Source of the DNA: Cellulomonas sp. Leaf395
GTDB lineage: Bacteria > Actinomycetota > Actinomycetes > Actinomycetales > Cellulomonadaceae
DNA: 64,000 nucleotides
Direction: 5' to 3'
Assembly (NCBI RefSeq): GCF_001424125.1
Contig: NZ_LMQI01000005.1
Coordinates: 124,001-188,000 of the forward strand
The notes under the pieces were generated by a model. The model was not told the origin of the DNA, did not search any database, and was given only the letters and a program-made list of their open reading frames with translations. The translations under genes were made by a program, and so were the position numbers. Within the stretch, counting starts at the first letter, position 1, and the number at the start of each line of letters is the position of its first letter. This document shows positions 9,336-18,510 of this stretch, in pieces.

Positions 9336-10085
9336 TCAGCGGCGTGCGCCGGGACGCTCGACGCGTTCCCAGCCGCGTCGGGGGGTGCGCGAGCCCAGGC
9401 GGACGGTGTCACGGGTCCGGTACACGATGTAGGGCCGCGTGAGGTACCCCAGCGGCGCCGAGAACACGTGCACCAGCCGCGTGAAGGGCCAGAGCCCGAA
9501 CAGCGCGAGGGCGCACAGGATGTGCAGCTGGAAAGCGAGCGGAACGTCGGCCATGAGAGCAGGGTCGGGCTGGAACGTCAGCAGCCCGCGCACCCACGGT
9601 GACACCGTGCCGCGGTAGTCGTAGGCGTCGCCGAGCACCTGGAACATCACCGTCGCGGTCGTGCCGAACGCCAGGGTCGCACCCAGCACGACGTACATGA
9701 GCTTGTCCATGCGCGTCGTCGCGAGGAAGACGGGTCCGACCGTCCGGCGGCGGTAGACGAGGGTCGCGAGCCCGGCGAGGGTGAGCACCGCGGCGATCGT
9801 GCCCGCCCACGTCGCGACCAGGTGGTACGCGTGCTCGGTGACGCCGACGGCCTCGAGCCACGCGCGCGGGATCAGCAGGCCGACGACGTGCCCGCCGATC
9901 ACCATGAGGATCCCGACGTGGAACATCGGCGAGCCCGCCCGCAGCAGCCGCGACTCGTAGACCTGAGACGAGCGCGTGGTCCAGCCGAAGCGGTCGTACC
10001 GGTACCGCCACAGGTGCCCGACGACGAACACCGCCCCGGCTATGTACGGGAGCACCACCCAGAGCAGGATGTCGCGCGTCGTCAT
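9336..10085 (-). CDS. narI: Respiratory nitrate reductase gamma subunit (cytochrome b)
   Basis: NarI anchors the NarGH dimer to the membrane and passes electrons from menaquinol through two b haems. The 249-residue protein has five membrane helices. Four histidines at residues 56, 66, 188 and 206 align with the known haem ligands of E. coli NarI (56, 66, 187, 205). The start ATG 10085 overlaps the narJ stop (ATGA), implying translational coupling. It is the fifth gene of narKGHJI. Confidence 0.96.
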   Translation of the reverse strand: MTTRDILLWVVLPYIAGAVFVVGHLWRYRYDRFGWTTRSSQVYESRLLRAGSPMFHVGILMVIGGHVVGLLIPRAWLEAVGVTEHAYHLVATWAGTIAAVLTLAGLATLVYRRRTVGPVFLATTRMDKLMYVVLGATLAFGTTATVMFQVLGDAYDYRGTVSPWVRGLLTFQPDPALMADVPLAFQLHILCALALFGLWPFTRLVHVFSAPLGYLTRPYIVYRTRDTVRLGSRTPRRGWERVERPGARR

Positions 10086-10777
10086 GCCGGCACCTCCGAG
10101 CGGACCGTCGGGAAGGGGAGCAGCGGTGCGGACAGGCCGACGGTCTCGCTCGGCGGCCCGCTGGCGACCAGGTCGGCGAACCGGGCGGCCGTCGCCTCGT
10201 CGACCGCGGGCAGCGTGAGGCAGATGGCGTCGACCACGTGCGCGTACGGGCTGCCGACGTGGTGCAGGGCCGAGCGCAGCAGCTCGATCCCGGCGCGATG
10301 CGTGCCCAGCAGCGTGTCCGCGACGGGTCCGGGGTCCCGGGCGGACAGCTCGAGGACGGTCGGCAGGTGGTCGGGCAGCTCGTCGTCCCGCGGGACCCAG
10401 CCGCACGCGCGGTAGGCCTCGACGAAGGTCACCAGGGCCATGCCGCGCCGCCGGGTGTCGCCGGCGGCGTAGTAGCTCAGGTACAGGGCGCACCGGCGGC
10501 GCTGGTCGAACGTCTCCACGTAGTGCACCTGCTGGGCGTCGAGGTCCAGCGCGTCGGCCGCATCGAGGAACCGGCCGAACGCTGCTGCGACGTCGGCGGA
10601 CAGGGTCCCCGTCGCGTCGCGCAGCAGGGTGAGCTGGTCGCGCAGCCGCTGCGTCGGGTACTCCAGCAGCAGCGACGCGGACATGTGCGCGACGACGCGC
10701 TCGATCGGGTGCGCGACGACGGGCTCGAGGAACGGCAGCGACGGTGGGCGTCCCGTGCCGGTGCGGCGGCGGCTCAT
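10082..10777 (-). CDS. narJ: Nitrate reductase molybdenum cofactor assembly chaperone
   Basis: NarJ is a cytoplasmic chaperone that binds the NarG N-terminus and permits molybdenum-cofactor insertion before membrane attachment; it is not part of the mature enzyme. The 231-residue product shows the family pattern SLLLEYPTQRLRDQL, the conserved YVETFDQRRRCALYLSYY segment and GDTRRRGMALVTF. ATG 10777 overlaps the narH stop and its own stop overlaps the narI start, so narHJI are coupled. Confidence 0.95.
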   Translation of the reverse strand: MSRRRTGTGRPPSLPFLEPVVAHPIERVVAHMSASLLLEYPTQRLRDQLTLLRDATGTLSADVAAAFGRFLDAADALDLDAQQVHYVETFDQRRRCALYLSYYAAGDTRRRGMALVTFVEAYRACGWVPRDDELPDHLPTVLELSARDPGPVADTLLGTHRAGIELLRSALHHVGSPYAHVVDAICLTLPAVDEATAARFADLVASGPPSETVGLSAPLLPFPTVRSEVPA

Positions 10778-12459
10778 CCGTGGGCCTCCGGTCCCTCGCC
10801 GTAGCCGTCCTGGCCAGGTTCCGGCGGGAACAGTCCGGGTGGTGCGCCGTTGCCGTCCCAGTTGAGCAGGTTGACCCGGCTCGGCTGCGACGGCCCGGCG
10901 GCGTTGTCCGCGGTCTGCCGGTTGCGCAGCGCGTGGAACGTCTCGACCGCGGCGCGCACCGGGCGACCCGACGACGAGCCGAACCGCCCGCCGCCGCCCA
11001 TGCCGGGTCCGCCGTCGACGTCGAGCGAGCAGCCGGAGGCGGTCTCCTCCAGCGCGGCGGCGCTCTCGGCGTGCGCGGCGGGGATGACGTAGCGGTCCTC
11101 GTACTTCGCGATCGCGAGCAGGCGGTACATCGCCTCGATCTCGGCGGCCGTCATGCCGACCGCCTGGGCGATGCGCGGGTCCTGCTCGGTGCCGAGGTTC
11201 ACGTTGCGCATGTGCGCCCGCATCGCGGCGAGTCGCTGCAGGACGGCCGTGACCGGTGCCGTCTCGCCCGCGGTGAACAGGCCCGCCAGGTACTCGACGG
11301 GGATGCGGAGCCGGTCGATGGCGGCGAACAGCGTCCGCGCGTCCTCGCCGTCGTTGCCCGAGCCGGTAACGACATCGACCACCGGCGAGAGTGGCGGGAT
11401 GTACCAGACCATCGGCATCGTGCGGTACTCGGGGTGCAGCGGCAGGGCCACCTGGTAGGTGCTGATGAGCGACCAGATGGGCGAGCGCTGCGCCGCGTCG
11501 ATCCAGTCGCGCGGGATGCCCTCGCGCTCGGCTCCCGCGATCACCTCGGGGTCGTGCGGGTCCAGGAGCACGGACCGTTGGGCGTCGAGCAGCTCGGCCG
11601 GGTCCTCGACGGACGCGGCCTCCAGCACGCGATCGGCGTCGTAGAGCACGAGACCGAGGTAGCGCAGGCGCCCGACGCACGTCTCCGAGCACACGGTGGG
11701 CAGGCCGACCTCGAGGCGCGGGTAGCACATCGTGCACTTCTCGGCCTTGCCGGTCTTGTGGTTGAAGTAGACCTTCTTGTAGGGGCAGCCCGACACGCAC
11801 ATGCGCCAGCCGCGGCACTGGTCCTGGTCGACGAGCACGATGCCGTCCTCGGCGCGCTTGTACATCGCACCCGAGGGGCACGACGCGACGCACGACGGGT
11901 TGAGGCAGTGCTCGCAGATGCGCGGCAGGTAGAACATGAACGCCTGCTCGAGCTCGGCCGTGACGCTCTCGCTCATCTGCTTCAGGACCGGGTCGTCCTG
12001 CATGGTCTCCATCGACCCGCCCAGGTTGTCGTCCCAGTTCGCCGACCAGTGGATCTGCATGGCCTTGCCCGTGAGCAGCGACATGGGCCGCGCGACGGGT
12101 GTGTGCTCGCCCTGCGGGGCGGACAGCAGGGTGTCGTACTCGTACGTCCACGGCTCGTAGTAGTCGTGGATCTCCGGGAGCCTCGGGTTCGAGAAGATGT
12201 GCGCCAGCTTGGTGAACCGCCCGCCGGACCGGAGCTTCAGCCGTCCGCGCTTGGTGCGGACCCAGCCGCCGCCCCACTTCTCCTGGTCCTCGTAGCCGCG
12301 CGGGTAGCCGACGCCCGGGCGGGTCTCGACGTTGTTGAACCAGACGTACTCGACGCCGGTGCGGTTCGTCCACGCCTGCTTGCAGGTGACGGAGCACGTG
12401 TGGCAGCCGATGCACTTGTCGAGGTTCATCACCATCGCCATCTGTGCCATGACCTTCAT
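10774..12459 (-). CDS. narH: Respiratory nitrate reductase beta subunit (iron-sulfur)
   Basis: NarH carries electrons from NarI to NarG through one [3Fe-4S] and three [4Fe-4S] clusters. The 561-residue protein has ferredoxin-type cysteine sets. The first is CIGCHTCSVTC near residue 16; later ones are ICEHCLNPSC, CRGWRMCVSGC and CTMC. The Trp in CRGWRMC marks the [3Fe-4S] site, as in E. coli. The C-terminal 60 residues carry a Gly-rich extension (GGPGMGGGGRFGSSSG) longer than in enterobacteria. ATG 12459 follows GGGGAG, which overlaps the end of narG. Confidence 0.97.
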   Translation of the reverse strand: MKVMAQMAMVMNLDKCIGCHTCSVTCKQAWTNRTGVEYVWFNNVETRPGVGYPRGYEDQEKWGGGWVRTKRGRLKLRSGGRFTKLAHIFSNPRLPEIHDYYEPWTYEYDTLLSAPQGEHTPVARPMSLLTGKAMQIHWSANWDDNLGGSMETMQDDPVLKQMSESVTAELEQAFMFYLPRICEHCLNPSCVASCPSGAMYKRAEDGIVLVDQDQCRGWRMCVSGCPYKKVYFNHKTGKAEKCTMCYPRLEVGLPTVCSETCVGRLRYLGLVLYDADRVLEAASVEDPAELLDAQRSVLLDPHDPEVIAGAEREGIPRDWIDAAQRSPIWSLISTYQVALPLHPEYRTMPMVWYIPPLSPVVDVVTGSGNDGEDARTLFAAIDRLRIPVEYLAGLFTAGETAPVTAVLQRLAAMRAHMRNVNLGTEQDPRIAQAVGMTAAEIEAMYRLLAIAKYEDRYVIPAAHAESAAALEETASGCSLDVDGGPGMGGGGRFGSSSGRPVRAAVETFHALRNRQTADNAAGPSQPSRVNLLNWDGNGAPPGLFPPEPGQDGYGEGPEAHG

Positions 12460-12472
12460 GCGATGCTCCCCA

Positions 12473-15400
12473 TCAGTACGTCACGTCCTGCGAGCGACGT
12501 CGGATCGTCGTGACCTCGTCGCGCTGGTTGCCCGTGGGGCCCAGGTAGTTGAAGGCGAACGACAGCTGCGCGTACCCGCCGACCAGGTGCGACGGCTTGA
12601 GCAGGACGCGGGTCAGCGAGTTGTGGATGCCGCCACGCAGGCCGGACGTCTCGGAACGCGGGACGTCCACTGTCCGGTCCTTGGCGTGGTACATGAACAC
12701 GGTCCCGGCGGGCATCCGGTGGCTGACGATGGCGCGGGCGACGACGACACCGTTGCGGTTGTAGGCCTCGACCCACTCGTTGTCGCGGACGCCGATCGTC
12801 GTGGCGTCCTGCGGGGACATCCAGATCGTCGGACCGCCTCGCGACAGCGAGAGCATGAAGAGGTTGTCCTGGTACTCGGAGTGGATCGACCACTTCGAGT
12901 GCGGCGTCAGGTAGCGCACCGTCACCTCGGCGTGACCCTCGGACCCGGGTGCGCCCGACGGCTCCGTCGAGCCAGGGCGGCGGTCCCCGAAGAGCCGGCC
13001 CAGGTCGAGCGGCGGCCGGTACACCGGCATGTTCTCGCCCAGCTCGCTCATCCAGTCGTGGTCGAGGAAGAAGTGCTGCCGGCCCGTGAGGGTGTGCCAC
13101 GGCTTGAGCTGCTCGACGTTGATCGCGAACGCGGTGTACCGGCGGCCCCCGTGCTCCGAGCCCGACCACTCCGGGGACGTGATGACCGGGACCGGCCGCG
13201 CCTGCACGTCGGGGAACGTGATGCGCTTGCCCTCGTGCTCGCGCGCGAGCCAGGCGAGCTCGGTGCCCGACTGCTTCTCGACGTCCTCGAACCCCTGCAC
13301 CGCGAGCCGGCCGTTCGTCGTGCCGGACAGCGCGAGGATCGTCTCGCACACGTTCTGGGCGGTCGCCAGGCGCGGCCGACCCGCAGCCGGCCCGTCGGCG
13401 ACGACGCCGTTCAGCCGACCGAGCTCGGCGACCTCCTGGTCGGGCATGAATCTCACACCCTTGGTCACCATGCCCGCCGTCGCAGTGAGCGGGCCGAGCG
13501 ACGTGAGGCGGTCGGCCAGCGCGGTGTAGTCCCGCTCGACGACCACGAGCTTCGGCATCGTCACACCCGGGATGAGGTCGTCCACGGCGGTGACCCGGCC
13601 GTGCGGCGTGCTCATCTCGTCCGGAGTGTCGTGCATCAGTGGCACCGCGACGAGGTCCTCGCGCGTGCCCAGGTGCCCGACCGACAACCGGGAGACCGCC
13701 TTCGCCAGCGTGACGAAGATGTCGAAGTCCGTGCGGGTCTGCCACGGCGGCGCGATCGCCGGGTTGAACGAGTGCACGAAGGGGTGCATGTCCGTCGTGG
13801 ACAGGTCGTGCTTCTCGTACCAGGTCGCCGCGGGCAGCACCACGTCGGAGAAGAGCGTCGTCGACGTCATGCGGAAGTCGCTCGTGACGAGCAGGTCGAG
13901 CTTCCCCCGCGGGGCCTCGTCGTGCCACGTCATCGTGCTCGGGCGACGGTCCGGACCCGACTCTTCGGCCATGACGGCCGAGTCGGTGCCGAGCAGGTGG
14001 CGCAGGAAGTACTCGTTGCCCTTGCCCGACGAGCCGAGGATGTTCGCCCGCCAGACCGTCAGGACGCGCGGGAAGTTGGCGGGGTCGTCCGGGTCCTCGA
14101 CGGCGAACTTCAGCCGCCCGCTCTTGAGCTCGTCGACGACGTGCTGCGCGGGGTCCTTGCCCGCCGCGCGGGCCTCGTCGACCAGGTCCAGCGGGTTGCG
14201 GTCGAACGTCGGGTACGACGGCATCCACCCTCGCTTGGCGGACTCGACGAGGCAGTCGGCAGTGGTCCGGCCCGCGAACAGGCCCTCGGCCAGCGGTGAC
14301 GCGAGGGCGTCGGCGGGCAGGCCGTCGTAGCGCCACTGGTCGGTGGCCAGGTACCAGAACGCGGTGCCGATCATCTGCCGCGGTGGCCGCACCCAGTCCA
14401 GGCCGAACGCGTACTGCGCCCAGCCGGTGACGGGCCGGCACTTCTCCTGGCCGACGTAGTGCGCCCAGCCGCCGCCGTTCACGCCCTGGCAGCCGGTCAT
14501 CGTCACGAGCGCGAGGAACGTGCGGTAGATCGTGTCGGAGTGGAACCAGTGGTTGGTGCCGGCGCCCATGAGGATCATCGAGCGGCCGCCCGACGCCTCG
14601 GCGTTCTCGGCGAACTCCCGCCCGATGCGCTCCGCCGACGCGGCGGGCACCCCAGTGATCTCCTCCTGCCACGCAGGGGTGCCCGGGGTGCTCGGGTCGT
14701 CGTAACCCGTCGGCCAGGTGCCGGGCAGCCCGTCGCGCCCGACGCCGTACTGGGCGAGCAGGAGGTCGAACACCGTCGTGACGAGAGCGTCGCCGAGGCG
14801 GATGACGGGCACGCCGCGACGGACGACGCCCGCGCCGCCCGTGTGCTCGCCGACAGAGTCGTCGCGGCCCACAGCCGCGACGTCGAACCGCGGCAGGTCG
14901 ACCGCGACGGCCGCCCCGTCGTGGGTGTCGAGGTCCCCGACGGACATCACCGGCCGGATCGTGCCGAGGTCCAGGTTCCAGGAGCCGGCCTGCGCCGGGT
15001 CGAACCGGTGCCCGAGGCTCCCGTTCGGCACACGCGGGGAGCCGTCGGCGTCGAGCACGACGGTCATGAACGCGGCGTCCCGGCCGCGGGTGTCGCGCGG
15101 CGTGCCGTCGGGCCCGGCGACCGGCCCGTCGAGCGCGTCGGCGGTGAGGAACTTGTCCGGCACCCACGCGTCGCCGCGCTGGCGCAGCGTGATGAGGTGG
15201 GTCGCGTCGGTGAACGTCGACATGTACTCGGCGAACCGGGCGGTGCGCCGCTCGACGAGGAACTCCCGCAGGATCACGTGGCCCATCGCGGTCGCGAGCG
15301 CGCCGTCCGTGCCGGGGTGCGGGGCCAGCCACTCGTCGGCGAACTTCGTGTTGTCCGCGTAGTCGGGGGAGACCGTGACCACCTTCTGGCCCCGGTAGCG

Positions 15401-16252
15401 GGCCTCGGTCATGAAGTGCGCGTCGGGCGTCCGCGTCACCGGCACGTTCGAGCCCCACATCATGAGGTAGCTCGCGTTCCACCAGTCGGCCGACTCCGGG
15501 ACGTCCGTCTGGTCGCCGAAGACCTGCGGGGAGGCGACGGGCAGGTCCGCGTACCAGTCGTAGAACGACAGCATTGTGCCGCCGAGCATCGAGACGAACC
15601 GCGCGCCCGAGCCGTGCGAGACCATCGACATCGCGGGGATCGGAGAGAAGCCGGCGACGCGGTCCGGGCCGTACGTCTTGATGGTGTGCACGTGCGCGGC
15701 CGCGACGATCTCGGAGGCCTCGTCCCACGTGGCGCGGACGAGCCCGCCCTTGCCGCGCGCCGACTTGTACGAGCGCGCGGTCTCGGGGTCGCCGGTGACC
15801 TCGGCCCACGCGAGGACCGGATCGCCCGTGCGTTCCTTCGCCGCCCGGTACGCCCGCAGCAGGGCCCCGCGCACGTACGGGTACCGGACGCGTGTCGGCG
15901 AGTATGTGTACCAGGAGAAGGCGGCACCGCGCGGGCAGCCGCGGGGCTCGTACTCGGGGGAGTCGGGGCCGACCGACGGGTAGTCGGTCTGCTGGGTCTC
16001 CCAGGTGATGATCCCGTCCTTGACGTACACCTTCCACGAGCACGACCCCGTGCAGTTCACGCCGTGCGTCGAGCGGACCACCTTGTCGTGCGACCAGCGG
16101 TCCCGGTAGAACGCGTCACCCTCGCGGCCACCCTCGAGGAACAGCGCTCGGTTGTCGGGCGACATCGTGCCGGGCCGCAGGTGGGAGCCGAGGCGCAGGA
16201 GGGCGTCGACGGCGGCGTTGTCCGTGCCGGGCCTGTCGGTGCGTGCGGTCAC
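12473..16252 (-). CDS. narG: Respiratory nitrate reductase alpha subunit (molybdenum catalytic)
   Basis: NarG reduces nitrate to nitrite at a bis-MGD molybdenum centre on the cytoplasmic side. The 1259-residue product has the family length. H63, C67, C71 and C106 (HGVNCTGSC, then GCPRGA) are the [4Fe-4S] FS0 ligands including the unusual histidine. The SFYDWYADLP segment holds the aspartate that ligates molybdenum, and no twin-arginine signal is present, as expected for NarG. GTG 16252 is chosen because AAGGAGG lies five bases upstream. The gene starts 11 bases after narK. Confidence 0.97.
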   Translation of the reverse strand: MTARTDRPGTDNAAVDALLRLGSHLRPGTMSPDNRALFLEGGREGDAFYRDRWSHDKVVRSTHGVNCTGSCSWKVYVKDGIITWETQQTDYPSVGPDSPEYEPRGCPRGAAFSWYTYSPTRVRYPYVRGALLRAYRAAKERTGDPVLAWAEVTGDPETARSYKSARGKGGLVRATWDEASEIVAAAHVHTIKTYGPDRVAGFSPIPAMSMVSHGSGARFVSMLGGTMLSFYDWYADLPVASPQVFGDQTDVPESADWWNASYLMMWGSNVPVTRTPDAHFMTEARYRGQKVVTVSPDYADNTKFADEWLAPHPGTDGALATAMGHVILREFLVERRTARFAEYMSTFTDATHLITLRQRGDAWVPDKFLTADALDGPVAGPDGTPRDTRGRDAAFMTVVLDADGSPRVPNGSLGHRFDPAQAGSWNLDLGTIRPVMSVGDLDTHDGAAVAVDLPRFDVAAVGRDDSVGEHTGGAGVVRRGVPVIRLGDALVTTVFDLLLAQYGVGRDGLPGTWPTGYDDPSTPGTPAWQEEITGVPAASAERIGREFAENAEASGGRSMILMGAGTNHWFHSDTIYRTFLALVTMTGCQGVNGGGWAHYVGQEKCRPVTGWAQYAFGLDWVRPPRQMIGTAFWYLATDQWRYDGLPADALASPLAEGLFAGRTTADCLVESAKRGWMPSYPTFDRNPLDLVDEARAAGKDPAQHVVDELKSGRLKFAVEDPDDPANFPRVLTVWRANILGSSGKGNEYFLRHLLGTDSAVMAEESGPDRRPSTMTWHDEAPRGKLDLLVTSDFRMTSTTLFSDVVLPAATWYEKHDLSTTDMHPFVHSFNPAIAPPWQTRTDFDIFVTLAKAVSRLSVGHLGTREDLVAVPLMHDTPDEMSTPHGRVTAVDDLIPGVTMPKLVVVERDYTALADRLTSLGPLTATAGMVTKGVRFMPDQEVAELGRLNGVVADGPAAGRPRLATAQNVCETILALSGTTNGRLAVQGFEDVEKQSGTELAWLAREHEGKRITFPDVQARPVPVITSPEWSGSEHGGRRYTAFAINVEQLKPWHTLTGRQHFFLDHDWMSELGENMPVYRPPLDLGRLFGDRRPGSTEPSGAPGSEGHAEVTVRYLTPHSKWSIHSEYQDNLFMLSLSRGGPTIWMSPQDATTIGVRDNEWVEAYNRNGVVVARAIVSHRMPAGTVFMYHAKDRTVDVPRSETSGLRGGIHNSLTRVLLKPSHLVGGYAQLSFAFNYLGPTGNQRDEVTTIRRRSQDVTY

Positions 16253-16263
16253 GACGTCCTCCT

Positions 16264-17571
16264 TCAGCTGGGGCGGGGGGCGCCGGGGCGCGCGTACTGG
16301 TTCCACACCAGGACGGTGCAGAGCGCGAAGTACACGGCGGCCCCGATGAAGAACGCCTGGGGTGCGACGAGCGAGAGGCCGACGCCCACGAGGAACGGGC
16401 CGAAGGCCGCGATGGCGGAGGTGAACCCGATGACGCCACCGGCACGACGGCGGTCGAAGATCATCGGCATCTGCTTGAACGTGCCCGCGTTGCCGATGCC
16501 GGCGAAAGTGAAGATCGCGAGCATGCCGCCGAGGAAGAGCCCGAACGTGCTGGTGTCGGTCGGTGTCAGGAAGAAGGCGGTGAAGACGGTCGCGGCAGTC
16601 ATGCCGACGCCGGCGACGAGCGACCACACGGCGCCGCCGAACCGGTCGCACAGCGGGCCCCAGGCCGCCCGGGTGATCGAGCCGAGCAGCGGACCGAGGA
16701 AGACATACTTCAGCGGGTCGGGCGCACCCTCCATGCCGTCGTACATGTTCTTGATCAGCAGGCCGAGCTGGGCCGCGAAGCCGGAGAAGGCGCCGAACGT
16801 CATGAGGTATACGGCCGTCATGTACCAGGTGTGCTTCTCGCCGAAGATGTCGAGCTGCTCACGGAAGTTGGCCTTGACGGGGACGCGCCGCAGCCACACG
16901 GCGGCGAGCACCATGCCGAGCAGCACCCAGGGGATGAGCACCAGACCGGCGTTGTGCAGCCAGATCGAGGTGCCGTCCGCACGCTGTTGCGGGGTGAGTG
17001 CCGCGGTCCCGAGGAGACCGAAACCCACGACCCACGGCACGAGCAGCTGGATGAGGCTGACGCCGAAGTTGCCGATGCCGGCCTGCAGGCCCAGCGCGGT
17101 GCCCGCCATGCGGCGGGGGAAGAAGTAGCTGGTCGAGGGCATGAACCCCGCGAACGCACCGCCGCCGACGCCCGACGCCGCCGCGAGGAGCAGGAGCACC
17201 GCGTACGACGTGCCCGGATCCCGTACGGCGAGCACCCAGCCCACCATTGGCAGCAGGAGCAGCGTGGCGGAACCGCCGACGAGCGTCCGGGTGCCGACGA
17301 CCGGGGGAAGGAACATGTAGATGAGCCGCGCGAGGCCTGCTGCGAGCCCGGGGATCGCCGCGAGCCAGTAGAGCTGGCCCGTCGTCAGGTCGTACCCGAT
17401 GTCGTTGAGCCGCGGGGCGATCGCGCTGACGAGGTACCAGACGCAGAACGCCAGCGTCAGGTTGTACGTCGTGATCCACAGCGTGCGCCACGCGAGCCGG
17501 CGGTCCCAGGTGGCCTCGTTCTCCGGGTCCCAGTGGGACAGGTCCGGCCCGCGCAGGGTCAGGGTGGACAT
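16264..17571 (-). CDS. narK: Nitrate/nitrite transporter of the major facilitator superfamily
   Basis: A 435-residue polytopic protein with about 12 membrane helices that imports nitrate for NarG and/or exchanges it for nitrite. Glycine-rich nitrate-signature-like stretches are visible (GNFGVSLIQLLVPW around residue 160 and GIGNAGTFKQMPMIF near 360). ATG 17571 follows GGGAGGTCCCG. It is the first gene of narKGHJI-DUF2249, so nitrate uptake and reduction are co-expressed. The 110 bases upstream separate it from the SufR-like regulator gene on the same strand. Confidence 0.94.
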   Translation of the reverse strand: MSTLTLRGPDLSHWDPENEATWDRRLAWRTLWITTYNLTLAFCVWYLVSAIAPRLNDIGYDLTTGQLYWLAAIPGLAAGLARLIYMFLPPVVGTRTLVGGSATLLLLPMVGWVLAVRDPGTSYAVLLLLAAASGVGGGAFAGFMPSTSYFFPRRMAGTALGLQAGIGNFGVSLIQLLVPWVVGFGLLGTAALTPQQRADGTSIWLHNAGLVLIPWVLLGMVLAAVWLRRVPVKANFREQLDIFGEKHTWYMTAVYLMTFGAFSGFAAQLGLLIKNMYDGMEGAPDPLKYVFLGPLLGSITRAAWGPLCDRFGGAVWSLVAGVGMTAATVFTAFFLTPTDTSTFGLFLGGMLAIFTFAGIGNAGTFKQMPMIFDRRRAGGVIGFTSAIAAFGPFLVGVGLSLVAPQAFFIGAAVYFALCTVLVWNQYARPGAPRPS

Positions 17572-17681
17572 CGGGACCTCCCGCAGTCATCCGTACCGTG
17601 GCCCGGTCTCGGGCTCACGGCGAGCATGTCCGCGGGGCCCGCGGTGGTGCGCGCGAAAAGACCGTGGAAAACCCGAACGGC

Positions 17682-18413
17682 TCAGCGAGGGTCGGGCGAG
17701 GGTCCCTGCTCATCTGCCGCGAGCTGCAGGACGCAGTGCTCCGGCCCGACGAACGGCAGGAGCTCGCGTGCCCCCACCGGTCCGGGGACGGCGTCGAGCA
17801 CCCCCTGCGCGAGGCCCAGGTGCACGTTGCACACGACCTCCGGCCGCGCCTTCGCCAGGTCGAGGAACGGGCAGCGGTACAGGTGGAACGCCATCTGCGA
17901 CCGGTCGAGCTCCGGGTCGAAGCCGAGCCGCTCGAGGTGGCCCTCGAGCGCGTCGAGCTGGCGGTCGGCCTCCGTGGTCCCCGGCGCGGTCTGCGCGGGC
18001 ACGGACCGCAGTGCCGGGTCGTCGAGCATCGCGCGACCGGCAGCCTGCGCGGCGGACGTCGGCGAGCCGACCTCGCGGCCGTACCCCTCGAGCAGGACCC
18101 GGGTCAGGGCCACCCGCGCGATCGACTCCTCGATCCGGCGCTGCGCGTGCGGGTCGGTGCGCAGGTCGTCCGCGGACACCGCGCGGTACACCATCCGCGG
18201 GCGGCCGCGCACGGTCCGCCGCTCGGGGGTGCGCTGCGCGAACCCGTCGGAGACGAGCCGCTGCAGGTGCTCACGCGTCGTGTTCTCGTGCAGCCCTGTC
18301 GCCGCGGCGAGCTCGCCGATCGTGTGCTCGCCGCCGTCCTGCAGCAGGTGCAGCAGGTCCACGCGGCTGCCGGACGCGAGCGTGCGTGCGGCCGGTGTGC
18401 GGCGGACGGACAT
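17682..18413 (-). CDS. SufR-like winged-helix regulator with probable iron-sulfur cluster
   Basis: A 243-residue regulator. Residues 15-75 form a winged helix (HTIGELAAATGLHENTTREHLQRLVSDGFAQ, then RGRPRMVY). The C-terminal half carries cysteines at 181, 195 and 227 in contexts (LYRCPFLDLAKARPEVVCNVHLG and GPEHCVLQL) that match the cluster-binding region of SufR-type repressors, which sense iron-sulfur status, redox or NO. Lying just upstream of narK and divergent from the nnrS/nirK-like genes, it is the natural candidate to control both; that is inference. ATG 18413 has no clear ribosome site and may be leaderless. Confidence 0.82.
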   Translation of the reverse strand: MSVRRTPAARTLASGSRVDLLHLLQDGGEHTIGELAAATGLHENTTREHLQRLVSDGFAQRTPERRTVRGRPRMVYRAVSADDLRTDPHAQRRIEESIARVALTRVLLEGYGREVGSPTSAAQAAGRAMLDDPALRSVPAQTAPGTTEADRQLDALEGHLERLGFDPELDRSQMAFHLYRCPFLDLAKARPEVVCNVHLGLAQGVLDAVPGPVGARELLPFVGPEHCVLQLAADEQGPSPDPR

Positions 18414-18510
18414 GGGAGAAGTATGCGACCGGGCAATGGAGTTGGAAGTCGCGTGAGGCGGGACGTTCGTCCCGGGACGACGCGGGCCGTGGATAACTAC
18501 CGTCGGAGCC

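Noticed and set aside
12456..16043. 1195-residue minus-strand frame overlapping narG
   Set aside because: Arg/His/Gly-rich shadow in another frame of narG, which has all its catalytic motifs.
14459..18456. Long plus-strand frames opposite narG and narK
   Set aside because: Antisense shadows with no recognisable domains; low-complexity composition.
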